A DNA stretch of 13,093 bases, taken from RYN-425 sp035542755 (GTDB taxonomy: Bacteria > Patescibacteriota > Saccharimonadia > Saccharimonadales > UBA10212). Position numbers and translations under genes: made by a program. Under the pieces are notes generated by a model. It was not told the origin of the DNA. It saw only the letters and a program-made list of their open reading frames with translations, and ran no database searches. This document shows positions 5,982 to 12,409 of this stretch, one piece after another. The stretch lies in the NCBI GenBank assembly GCA_035542755.1, contig DATKKU010000029.1, forward strand, positions 1 to 13,093, given 5' to 3'. The first letter of the stretch is position 1. Every line of letters begins with the position of its first letter.

Positions 5982-6959
5982 GTGGAAGATGAAAAAATCA
6001 AAGATTTAGTAATTGTGGGGGCCGGGCCGGCGGCGCTGAGCGCCGCAATTTATACCTGCCGTGAGGATATAGAAACGGTACTTTTTGAAAAAGGCGCTAT
6101 TGGTGGACTAGCGGCTGTGACTGACCAGGTGGACAATTATCCGGGCTTTGCCGATGGGATAGAGGGCCTAAAGCTAGCCGATGCTATGCGGGCTCAGGCC
6201 GAGCGCTTTGGAGCCAAGATAGAACTTGGCGAGGTCAGCAGTCTCAAAAAAGCCGGCAATCTTATAAAGCTAGATACTACTGAGGGCGAGATTACTGCCA
6301 AAGCGGTTTTAATAGCCACCGGCAGCGAGTACCGCAAAATTGGCGTGCCTGGTGAAGAGGAATATTACGCCCGCGGCGTGCACTACTGTGCCACCTGCGA
6401 CGGCGCTTTTTATCGCGATAAAAGGTTGGTGGTGGTCGGCGGCGGCAACTCGGCGGCTCAGGAATCATTATTTTTGACCAAGTTTGCCAGCCATATTGAT
6501 ATGCTGGTGCGGGCCGACAAGTTCCGTTGTAGCGACGTTTTAGAGAATGAAATAAATAAACACAAAGACAAAATTACGGTTCACTTTAACACCACGACTG
6601 ATGAAATTGTCGGTGTTGATAATAAGGTAACTAAGGTTATAGGCACCGATAAAACTACTGGCAAAAAGGTAGACTTTCCAACCGACGGCGTGTTTGTCTT
6701 TGTTGGCCTGGACCCTAACACTAAATTTTTGAAGGACAGCGGTGTAGAGCTGGACGAGCGAGGTTTTGTTAAAAGCGACCAGCGACTGATGACCAACATG
6801 CCGGGGGTTTTTGTGGCCGGCGATGTCCGTTCCGGTGCCACTCTGCAGATTGCTAGCGCTACCGGCGAGGGCGCAACGGCTGCCCTAATGATTAGAGAGT
6901 ATCTGGAAAACCACGAGAAAATCAGCAAATCTGCTGTAGCTACGCTCTACGGTGACTAA
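5982..6959 (+). CDS. trxB: Thioredoxin reductase-like FAD/NAD(P) disulfide oxidoreductase
   Basis: A 325-residue flavoprotein of the low-molecular-weight thioredoxin reductase family, passing electrons from a nicotinamide cofactor through FAD to a redoxin disulfide. GAGPAALSAA (13-22) is the FAD Rossmann motif; NYPGF (52-56), ATGS and the redox centre CATCD (Cys136 and Cys139) follow; GGGNSA (153-158) is the second Rossmann motif; GVFVAGDVRSGATLQIASATGEG near 275-297 closes the FAD site. The NADPH-specificity loop HRRxxxR reads VRADKFR (176-182), keeping two arginines but lacking the second Arg of the pair. Weaker NADPH preference, or use of NADH, is possible. The start is GTG without a Shine-Dalgarno site. 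Its 3' end overlaps the convergent orphan gene by 20 bases. Confidence 0.92.
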   Translation: MEDEKIKDLVIVGAGPAALSAAIYTCREDIETVLFEKGAIGGLAAVTDQVDNYPGFADGIEGLKLADAMRAQAERFGAKIELGEVSSLKKAGNLIKLDTTEGEITAKAVLIATGSEYRKIGVPGEEEYYARGVHYCATCDGAFYRDKRLVVVGGGNSAAQESLFLTKFASHIDMLVRADKFRCSDVLENEINKHKDKITVHFNTTTDEIVGVDNKVTKVIGTDKTTGKKVDFPTDGVFVFVGLDPNTKFLKDSGVELDERGFVKSDQRLMTNMPGVFVAGDVRSGATLQIASATGEGATAALMIREYLENHEKISKSAVATLYGD

Positions 6960-7725
6960 AGAGATCCAAAGATCGACTCTTTAATATTCCGGGCATAGTA
7001 GAAGCTAATCCCTGGACGCCCAATGAACTAGCCACACCTACTATCTCGATGGCCAAGGCCCCGGTAATTGCCAACTTACCCCTGAGGGTTGGGTTAACAC
7101 CACTTAATTTTCTTTCAAAATCGGTTTCAAAATCCTCAACCGAATCAGCAAAATTTAGAACACGATTACTACGTCTTATAAAGTCAGCAGCTAACTTAAA
7201 TTTTGGATGGCGTCGGTCAGTCTTCGAAAAGAGACTCATAAACATCTCTACATTCAAGTCATTTTCCAACCTCCGGAGAGAAATATATTCAGAGATAGAG
7301 GTTGTTTCTTTCATCTTTTGTCCAACATCAATCACCATTAGGCCGAGGTCCAGAAACCTCTCTGATTGCTCGGGTGTAGTCTCATCGCGTAGCCAGTGAG
7401 CATAATCTTCATTCGTGATTACGTAACCGGTCTCGCTATAAGGTATATCGGGGAAGGGTTCATAAAGGCGGGTTCTATCGCGTTCACCGAGAATTCTCTC
7501 CAAATCATTGAGGACCCTGGTTACAGTTGGTTGGCTACAGCTATCAACCACCGTGTCTACGTGGGCTTCTAGAGTTTGGGCAGTCTCAATTCGTATTCTG
7601 GTTTCTGGCTCTGCAAAGGTTTCAAAATCCAAACCCCACCCCTTTTCGATAGCAGATAAAAACAGGGTCGCGGATGACTGCAACCTGCCCTGGTTGTGGG
7701 AAGCTTCGTGCTCAATTACGGACAT
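6940..7725 (-). CDS. Orphan protein of 261 residues, no family recognised
   Basis: I do not recognise this gene. The protein is soluble-looking and rich in charged helices (for example RRLENDLNVEMFMSLF and RRSNRVLNFADSVEDFETDF), with a hydrophobic, small-residue stretch near the C-terminus (about 222-248, LAITGALAIEIVGVASSLGV) that could be one membrane helix or a buried helix. No catalytic motif is obvious. The ATG at 7725 follows a perfect sigma-70 promoter by only 7 bases. The region is visibly more AT-rich and its codons less GC-biased than the flanking housekeeping genes, hinting at later acquisition. It is the only complete minus-strand gene in the window, convergent with trxB (20-base overlap) and divergent from ppa. 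A long open frame plus the promoter supports it as real. Confidence 0.75.
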   Translation of the reverse strand: MSVIEHEASHNQGRLQSSATLFLSAIEKGWGLDFETFAEPETRIRIETAQTLEAHVDTVVDSCSQPTVTRVLNDLERILGERDRTRLYEPFPDIPYSETGYVITNEDYAHWLRDETTPEQSERFLDLGLMVIDVGQKMKETTSISEYISLRRLENDLNVEMFMSLFSKTDRRHPKFKLAADFIRRSNRVLNFADSVEDFETDFERKLSGVNPTLRGKLAITGALAIEIVGVASSLGVQGLASTMPGILKSRSLDLFSHRRA

Positions 7726-7732
7726 GCATCAT

Positions 7733-7761
7733 ATTATATAACTTTAGGTCAATAATGTCAA
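7733..7761 (-). promoter_or_regulatory. Consensus sigma-70 promoter of the 261-residue orphan
   Basis: On the minus strand TTGACA (7761-7756), a 17-base spacer and TATAAT (7738-7733) match the consensus at all 12 positions. The start codon at 7725 begins 8 bases after the -10 box, so the transcript should begin at or next to the ATG. No Shine-Dalgarno motif can fit. Confidence 0.8.
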
Positions 7762-7809
7762 AGTATTGAGTATAAGGTTTCTTTGCTTTTTATGGTCCAA
7801 GCTCTCGTG

Positions 7810-7815
7810 TAAAAT
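7810..7815 (+). promoter_or_regulatory. Possible -10 box of the ppa-Nudix unit
   Basis: TAAAAT lies upstream of the ppa ribosome binding site, giving a predicted start near 7822. No good -35 is seen (TTTTTA at 17 bases). Confidence 0.3.
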
Positions 7816-7839
7816 AGCAAGTGAGAGAAGGAGAAATGA

Positions 7840-8376
7840 ATGGCTGATTTTAACAAAGTTCTAGAACCCGGCGATTATCAAAACGGCACCGTAAACACGG
7901 TGGTGGAGATTCCTAAAGGCTCAACCAATAAGATTGAATGGGACCGTGGGCGAGCGGCATTTACGCTAGACCGGGTAGAGCCGTCTATTTTTGCTAAGCC
8001 CGTAAACTACGGCTTTATCCCGCAGACACTGGACGATGACGGCGACGAGTTGGACACGCTGGTTGTAACCGACGAGCCAATCCCAACCGGCGTTTGGCTG
8101 GAAGCCAAAATTGTTGGAATTCTCAATTTTGAAGACGGTGGCGAAGCCGACCACAAAGTTGTTGTAGTCCCCGCCGATGACCGACAGACCGGTGATAGCA
8201 TCAACTCACTGGACGACTTGGGTGAGCGCTGGAAGCAGCAAATTGAGCACCACTTTACGCACTACAAAGACCTCAAGAAACCCGGCAGTACCAAAGTTTT
8301 GGGCTGGGGTGACGCCGAGGCCGCCAAGCAGGTGATTGCCGAGTCAATTGGTCGCTATAGTCCCGACAATGCTTGA
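7840..8376 (+). CDS. ppa: Inorganic pyrophosphatase, soluble family I
   Basis: A 178-residue cytoplasmic enzyme that hydrolyses pyrophosphate to two phosphates with Mg2+, pulling biosynthetic reactions such as aminoacylation forward. The size matches the bacterial hexameric family. NYGFIPQTL (56-64) and DGDELD (67-72) form the metal site with Asp67 and Asp72; FEDGGEADHKVVVVP supplies Asp99, Asp104 and Lys106. These correspond to Escherichia coli Asp65, Asp70, Asp97, Asp102 and Lys104 with a constant offset of two. HFTHYKDLK (about 137-145) is the late conserved block. AGAAGGAG at 7826-7833 lies 6 bases before the ATG at 7840; an out-of-frame ATG at 7836 is ignored. The stop overlaps the Nudix gene by 8 bases. 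Confidence 0.95.
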   Translation: MADFNKVLEPGDYQNGTVNTVVEIPKGSTNKIEWDRGRAAFTLDRVEPSIFAKPVNYGFIPQTLDDDGDELDTLVVTDEPIPTGVWLEAKIVGILNFEDGGEADHKVVVVPADDRQTGDSINSLDDLGERWKQQIEHHFTHYKDLKKPGSTKVLGWGDAEAAKQVIAESIGRYSPDNA

Positions 8377-8935
8377 GCAGGTTGTTGAGCAATATTTAAA
8401 GTTATTTCCGGGCGACAAACCAAAACTTAAATTGCTATTAAAACAGCTGGCCGAGAGCCAGGAGCTGGACGATAGACGCAACTTTAACGGCCATATCGCC
8501 GGCGACGCTATTATCTTGTCGCCGGACCTAACAAAAATCCTATACATCTACCATCTGAGGTCCGGCAAGTGGCAGCAGCCCGGCGGTCATTTTGACAAAG
8601 GCGAGGACGGTCCGTGGTCAACCGCTGCTCGCGAAGCCCACGAGGAAACCGGCGTAAGATTAGGCAAACGAATTGGCCCGGATAAAAACAACCAGAAGGT
8701 TCCGCTGCACATTGTCACCGGTCCGGTAAATCCAAGCACCGCCAAAAACGAACCCAGCCACTGGCACCACGACTTTAGATATGGCTTTATCGCCGAGTCC
8801 GAGACCCTGGGTGATATAGAGGACCCAGGCATAAAAGAGGCCAAATGGTTTGACCTAAAGCAGGCGATGGCCATGAAAGAATCCGGGCACCAAGTGCTAA
8901 CCAGTATTGAGCGAATGCTGTTACTACTGAAATAA
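8369..8935 (+). CDS. Nudix hydrolase
   Basis: A 188-residue Nudix protein that probably cleaves a nucleoside diphosphate linked to another group, using Mg2+; the substrate is not predictable. The Nudix box lies at about 73-96: GHFDKGE, then DGPWSTAA, then REAHEETGV. The spacing from the first Glu to the RE pair is eight residues rather than the canonical seven; the catalytic Glu pair (92-93) is kept. An N-terminal helical part (1-40) precedes the domain. The ATG at 8369 overlaps the ppa stop by 8 bases with no clear Shine-Dalgarno site, suggesting translational coupling; a longer frame from 8336 would lie deeper inside ppa. Nudix enzymes and pyrophosphatase are complementary, since many Nudix reactions release pyrophosphate. 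Confidence 0.88.
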   Translation: MLEQVVEQYLKLFPGDKPKLKLLLKQLAESQELDDRRNFNGHIAGDAIILSPDLTKILYIYHLRSGKWQQPGGHFDKGEDGPWSTAAREAHEETGVRLGKRIGPDKNNQKVPLHIVTGPVNPSTAKNEPSHWHHDFRYGFIAESETLGDIEDPGIKEAKWFDLKQAMAMKESGHQVLTSIERMLLLLK

Positions 8936-8939
8936 GTTG

Positions 8940-8968
8940 TTGAAAGCATAAGCTTTAACTCTTATAAT
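8940..8968 (+). promoter_or_regulatory. Promoter of the gap-rpiB-rpe unit
   Basis: TTGAAA (8940-8945) and TATAAT (8963-8968) are 17 bases apart, matching 5/6 and 6/6 consensus positions. Transcription would begin near 8975, giving a leader of about 43 bases with purine-rich AGGGGG and AGGG stretches before the ATG at 9018. This is a conventional leadered promoter, unlike the others here. Confidence 0.7.
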
Positions 8969-9017
8969 ATTGTATAAGTAGCACATGTAACTATAAAACA
9001 GGGGGCAGGGCAGCTTT

Positions 9018-10253
9018 ATGAAGACAAAAATTGGTATCAACGGGTTCGGGCGGATAGGCCGCAACGCTTTTAAAATTGCTTTTGAGCGACCAGACCTTGA
9101 AATCGTGGCCGTCAACGACCTGACCGACACCAAGACACTGGCTTATCTTCTCAAGCACGACAGCAACTACGGAACCTATGAAAAAGACGTCAGTTTTGAC
9201 GAGCAGAATCTGATAGTTGATGACCACAAAGTACAGGTCTTGGCTGAAAAGGACCCGGCCGCGCTGCCGTGGGGCGACCTGGGGGTAGAAATAGTCATAG
9301 AAAGCACCGGCCGCTTTACCAAACAAGAAGACGCCGAGCTCCACATTAAAGCCGGTGCTAAACGCGTAATTATCTCCGGCCCGACCAAAAGTGACGGGGT
9401 GGACACCATTGTTCTTGGCGCCAATGAAGATAAGTTGCCCAGTTCTACCCCGGTCATTAGCAATGCCAGCTGTACCACTAACTCGCTTGGCATGGTAATG
9501 GCAATTTTGGACAGTAACTTTGGCGTTGAAAAGTCGCTTTTAACCACGGTCCATAGCTACACAGCCAGTCAGGCTTTGCAGGACGCGCCCAATAAAGATT
9601 TGCGTGAAGGCCGAAACGCCGCCGAGAACATTGTGCCCACAACTACTGGTGCGGCCATTGCTGTAACTCTTACTCTGCCCCAGCTGGCCGGCAAGTTTGA
9701 CGGGCTGAGTATCCGCGTGCCTACACCGGTTGTATCGCTTAGTGATGTTACGTCGGTACTCAAAAGAGATGTGACTGTAGAAGAAGTCAACGAAGCCTTC
9801 AAAAAGGCCGCCGCTGACCCTTACTATCAAGGCATTTTGGCAGTCAGTGAAGAAGAGCTAGTCAGCAGCGATTACATTGGCAACAGCCACTCCGGTACCG
9901 TAGATTTGCCGCTCACCAAAGTTGTTGGCGGCAACTTAGTCAAAGTGATGGTTTGGTACGACAATGAGTGGGGCTATTCCAACCGCCTGATAGAACTAAC
10001 TGCCGATGTTGCTAAACTCCTGGACGGTGGTGGTGCTTCAGAGGAATCTAAAGAATCCCCGGAGCCAGCTCCCGAGCAACAGCCCGAGCAGCCGGATGAA
10101 CCGGCTCCAGAACTAGCAGCGCCGCCAGCCGAGCCGCTTTTGGATGCCCCGCACGAGCAGCCCGAGCCGGCCCAAGAAGCTCAGCCGCAACCCGACCAAC
10201 CCGAAGCTCAACCGCAGCCTTCCGAGCACGCTAATGGTCCCTCACACTTTTAA
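9018..10253 (+). CDS. gap: Glyceraldehyde-3-phosphate dehydrogenase with C-terminal Pro/Glu/Gln-rich tail
   Basis: Cytoplasmic phosphorylating GAPDH, converting glyceraldehyde 3-phosphate, NAD(P)+ and phosphate to 1,3-bisphosphoglycerate. INGFGRIGRN (7-16) is the dinucleotide motif, and Asp34 in VNDLTD favours NAD+. SNASCTTN holds the catalytic Cys152; TVHSYT holds His179; DLREGRNAAENIVPTTTGAA and WYDNEWGYSNR complete the family blocks. The catalytic fold ends near residue 336, the usual family length. A further 75 residues follow, with about 19 prolines plus many Glu, Gln and Ala and no hydrophobic core, so the tail is predicted disordered. It is in frame and ends at TAA, so it is not a frameshift artefact. 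AGGG lies 7 bases before the ATG. rpiB follows 17 bases downstream. Confidence 0.96.
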   Translation: MKTKIGINGFGRIGRNAFKIAFERPDLEIVAVNDLTDTKTLAYLLKHDSNYGTYEKDVSFDEQNLIVDDHKVQVLAEKDPAALPWGDLGVEIVIESTGRFTKQEDAELHIKAGAKRVIISGPTKSDGVDTIVLGANEDKLPSSTPVISNASCTTNSLGMVMAILDSNFGVEKSLLTTVHSYTASQALQDAPNKDLREGRNAAENIVPTTTGAAIAVTLTLPQLAGKFDGLSIRVPTPVVSLSDVTSVLKRDVTVEEVNEAFKKAAADPYYQGILAVSEEELVSSDYIGNSHSGTVDLPLTKVVGGNLVKVMVWYDNEWGYSNRLIELTADVAKLLDGGGASEESKESPEPAPEQQPEQPDEPAPELAAPPAEPLLDAPHEQPEPAQEAQPQPDQPEAQPQPSEHANGPSHF

Positions 10254-10270
10254 AGGACTTGCATAAGGCT

Positions 10271-10765
10271 ATGATTATAGCTCTATCAACCGACCACGCT
10301 GGCCTGGAACAGCTTAAAGAGCTCCAAAGCTTTTTAGAACAAATGGGTCACGAGTGCCGAAATTTTGGCCCAACCAGCCTAAACCCCGATGATGATTATC
10401 CGGATTTTATTGCGCCGGCCGCCAAAGCTATAGACTCTAGCGAATGCGACCGAGGCATAATTTTGGGCGGCAGTGGCCAGGGCGAGGCCATGGCCGCCAA
10501 CCGCTTTAAAGGTGTGCGCTGCACTGTATTTTACGGACCGGCGGTGCCTAGAAAAGTAGTCGGTGCCGAAGGTCGCACAACCCATGATCCTTATGAAATA
10601 GTCCGTCTCAGCCGGCAGCACAACGACGCCAACATGCTAAGCCTGGCGGCCTGGTTTGTGAGTGTTGAGGACATGAAAATGGTAGTCAAATTGTGGCTGG
10701 AGACAGAGTTTTCGGGCGAGGACCGCCACAATCGCCGCATAGCTAAACTAGACAGGGAAAACTAA
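10271..10765 (+). CDS. rpiB: Ribose-5-phosphate isomerase B
   Basis: A 164-residue RpiB-family enzyme interconverting ribose 5-phosphate and ribulose 5-phosphate. STDHAG (Asp8, His9), DYPDF (43-47), GGSGQGEAMAANR (66-78) and LSRQHNDANMLSL (113-125) are the family blocks. The catalytic Cys of Escherichia-type RpiB (CGTGxG) is Gly here and Glu72 follows the GSGQG loop, as in the mycobacterial type, where a Glu is the base for isomerization. Residues about 90-107 form an insertion before the HNDAN block. The frame opens at a TTG (10259), but the ATG at 10271 begins directly at the first strand and is preferred; AAAGGA lies 13 bases upstream and AAGG two bases upstream, so the ribosome site is imperfect. 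The rpe start overlaps its stop by one base. Confidence 0.9.
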   Translation: MIIALSTDHAGLEQLKELQSFLEQMGHECRNFGPTSLNPDDDYPDFIAPAAKAIDSSECDRGIILGGSGQGEAMAANRFKGVRCTVFYGPAVPRKVVGAEGRTTHDPYEIVRLSRQHNDANMLSLAAWFVSVEDMKMVVKLWLETEFSGEDRHNRRIAKLDREN

Positions 10766-11409
10766 TGGTCACGGTTTGCCCGACAGTACTGGCCGAGACG
10801 CCATTTGATTATGAGCATCAGATAAATAAAATTGTCCACCTTGGCCACCGTTTGCAGATTGATTTGACCGACGGCGTGTTTGCGACTAGCAGAACCGTCA
10901 GCCCCAGTGAGGCCTGGTGGCCAGTCGGCTTTGCTGCCGATATACACCTAATGTACCAAAACCCGATGGAGGCCATAAACCAGCTGCTGGTTCATCAGCC
11001 GCACATGATTATTATCCACGCCGAGGCCGACGGCGATTTTATGAAGGTTCATAAATTATGCCGCAATCACCAGGTCAAACTGGGAGTGGCCTTGCTGCCG
11101 CAAACTCAGCCCCACTACATAGAAAAAGAGCTGAGCAAGCTTGATCACGTTTTAATATTCAGCGGCGATTTGGGCAGTTTTGGCGGCCACGCCGACCTTG
11201 ATTTGCTGCAAAAAGTCGCCTATCTAAAATCCAAGAAACCACGCCTGGAAGTCGGCTGGGACGGCGGCATCAATAGTCAAAATATTTCCACTCTGGTTTC
11301 CGGCGGCGTTGACGTGCTAAATGTCGGTGGCTATATTCAGACTGCCAAAGATCCGCACAAGGCCTATAACGACCTGGTGCGAATTACCGCTGAAACCGGG
11401 ACGACTTAG
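10765..11409 (+). CDS. rpe: Divergent ribulose-phosphate 3-epimerase
   Basis: A 214-residue TIM-barrel protein of the Rpe family, interconverting ribulose 5-phosphate and xylulose 5-phosphate. QIDLTDGVF (31-39), DIHLMYQNP (59-67), IIIHAEA, GSFGG and VGWDGGIN (163-170) are in the expected order and spacing. Metal ligands Asp33, His61 and Asp166 are kept, but the first His of the usual HxDxMDG is Gln31 and the Met is Thr35. Activity with a different metal, or on a related sugar phosphate, is therefore possible. AGGGA lies 6 bases before the ATG, which overlaps the rpiB stop (TAATG). Its position between rpiB and the transketolase genes strongly supports the pentose phosphate role. Confidence 0.85.
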   Translation: MVTVCPTVLAETPFDYEHQINKIVHLGHRLQIDLTDGVFATSRTVSPSEAWWPVGFAADIHLMYQNPMEAINQLLVHQPHMIIIHAEADGDFMKVHKLCRNHQVKLGVALLPQTQPHYIEKELSKLDHVLIFSGDLGSFGGHADLDLLQKVAYLKSKKPRLEVGWDGGINSQNISTLVSGGVDVLNVGGYIQTAKDPHKAYNDLVRITAETGTT

Positions 11410-11414
11410 GTCCC

Positions 11415-11443
11415 TTGAAGGACAACCTACGGTTTTCCTTCAA
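11415..11443. other. Stem-loop after rpe
   Basis: TTGAAGGA (11415-11422) pairs perfectly with TCCTTCAA (11436-11443) around a 13-base loop, 5 bases after the rpe stop. No T-run follows, so termination is unproven. Confidence 0.45.
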
Positions 11444-11444
11444 C

Positions 11445-11490
11445 GCCGCTTTCGGAATGAATCCGAATCCGCCTACAGGCGGACCGCGGC
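11445..11490. other. Three-way-junction structured segment between rpe and tktN
   Basis: An outer stem GCCGC/GCGGC (11445-11449 and 11486-11490) encloses two adjoining perfect hairpins: TTCGGA-ATGAA-TCCGAA (11451-11467) and TCCGCC-TACA-GGCGGA (11468-11483). The nested, gap-free arrangement is unlikely by chance and is compatible with a structured RNA, a REP-like repeat or a transcription-end structure. No known RNA family is recognised. Confidence 0.5.
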
Positions 11491-11503
11491 TACTACCTTT
11501 CCC

Positions 11504-11532
11504 TTCGTAGATAGCGCTTCTCGGGGTATAAT
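11504..11532 (+). promoter_or_regulatory. Promoter of the split-transketolase unit
   Basis: A perfect TATAAT at 11527-11532 has a weak -35 (TTCGTA, 11504-11509) at 17 bases. Transcription would start near 11539, about four bases before the ATG at 11543. No Shine-Dalgarno site is present, again a near-leaderless layout. It also marks the start codon against the longer open frame that runs upstream through the structured spacer. Confidence 0.5.
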
Positions 11533-11542
11533 CGTAAGCAGA

Positions 11543-12409
11543 ATGGCGGATAAGAAAAAAATATATTCTATAGAAGACCTAGAAAAAAAGGCCAATGAAA
11601 TCAGGATAGACATCATAAAGATGTTAGAAAAGGCTGGCAGCGGGCACTCGGCCGGCTCGCTGGGGCAGGCTGATATTTTTACGGCGCTTTATTTCCGGGC
11701 CATGAATCACGACCCTAAAAACCCCGACTGGCCGGAGCGCGACGTCTTAATACAAAGTAACGGCCATACCGTGCCGGTTCGCTATGCCGCCATGGCTCAC
11801 GCCGGCTATTTTGACAAAAAAGAACTTATGACGCTGCGCCAGTTTGGCAGCCGTTTGCAAGGCCACCCGGAAAGGATGCGTCTGCCTGGGCTGGAAACAA
11901 CCAGCGGTCCGCTGGGCAGCGGTTTGAGCCAGGCCTGCGGTATTGCGCTGGCGCTTCGTATGGATAAGGCCATGCACCGCTGGGTCTACGTAACTATGGG
12001 CGACGGCGAGCTGGACGAGGGCAATATTTGGGAAGCGGCCATGCTGGCTGGTAAGTACAAGCTAAACAACATCGTTGGTATTGTGGATAGAAACAATATT
12101 CAAATAGACGGCCCGACGGAGACAGTTATGCCGCTTGAAGATCTTCACGGCAAGTGGGAATCATTTGGCTGGCACGTGCTGCAAATTAACGGCAACGATA
12201 TGGAAGCCGTAGTTGATGCCCTGGAAATGGCTAAGGCCATCGTGGAAAAACCGGTAGTCATTTTAGCCCACACCATTCCCGGCAAAGGCGTAGATTTTAT
12301 GGAATACGATTTTCACTGGCACGGCGCTGCGCCCAACCACGAGCAGGCTGTAAAAGCTCTTAAAGAACTGCGGACTTTGGGTGGCAAAATTCGGAGCGAA
12401 CATGAGTGA
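11543..12409 (+). CDS. tktN: Transketolase, N-terminal (thiamine diphosphate-binding) subunit
   Basis: A 288-residue subunit equal to the first domain of transketolase, which moves two-carbon units between sugar phosphates with thiamine diphosphate and a divalent metal. GSGHSAGSLG (32-41), SNGHTVPVRYA (72-82), LQGHPE and TTSGPLGSGLSQACG (119-133) match the family; GDGELDEGNIWEA (153-165) with VDRNN (181-185) is the thiamine diphosphate/metal motif. The protein ends where two-subunit enzymes are split. The open frame continues upstream to 11321 inside rpe, but ATG 11543 starts at a family-typical MADKKK sequence next to a promoter. Its last 8 bases overlap the small membrane protein gene, and the C-terminal subunit follows that. 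Confidence 0.94.
   Translation: MADKKKIYSIEDLEKKANEIRIDIIKMLEKAGSGHSAGSLGQADIFTALYFRAMNHDPKNPDWPERDVLIQSNGHTVPVRYAAMAHAGYFDKKELMTLRQFGSRLQGHPERMRLPGLETTSGPLGSGLSQACGIALALRMDKAMHRWVYVTMGDGELDEGNIWEAAMLAGKYKLNNIVGIVDRNNIQIDGPTETVMPLEDLHGKWESFGWHVLQINGNDMEAVVDALEMAKAIVEKPVVILAHTIPGKGVDFMEYDFHWHGAAPNHEQAVKALKELRTLGGKIRSEHE

Noticed and set aside
6957..6983. TAAAGAG/CTCTTTA inverted repeat after trxB as a terminator
   Set aside because: AT-rich 7-bp stem with a 13-base loop, no T-tract, and it lies inside the coding end of the convergent orphan gene.
10026..10253. GAPDH tail as a frameshifted fusion with another gene
   Set aside because: The catalytic domain is complete, the frame is continuous to a TAA, and the tail resembles a low-complexity linker rather than a truncated domain.
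10379..10621. Minus-strand reading frames opposite rpiB, gap and other housekeeping genes
   Set aside because: They shadow well-supported genes with full family motifs and have no ribosome binding sites or recognisable domains.
11445..11490. Cloverleaf-like segment as a tRNA
   Set aside because: Too short, no T-loop (TTCNANC) or CCA-proximal acceptor stem, and only two arms; it is a three-way junction at most.
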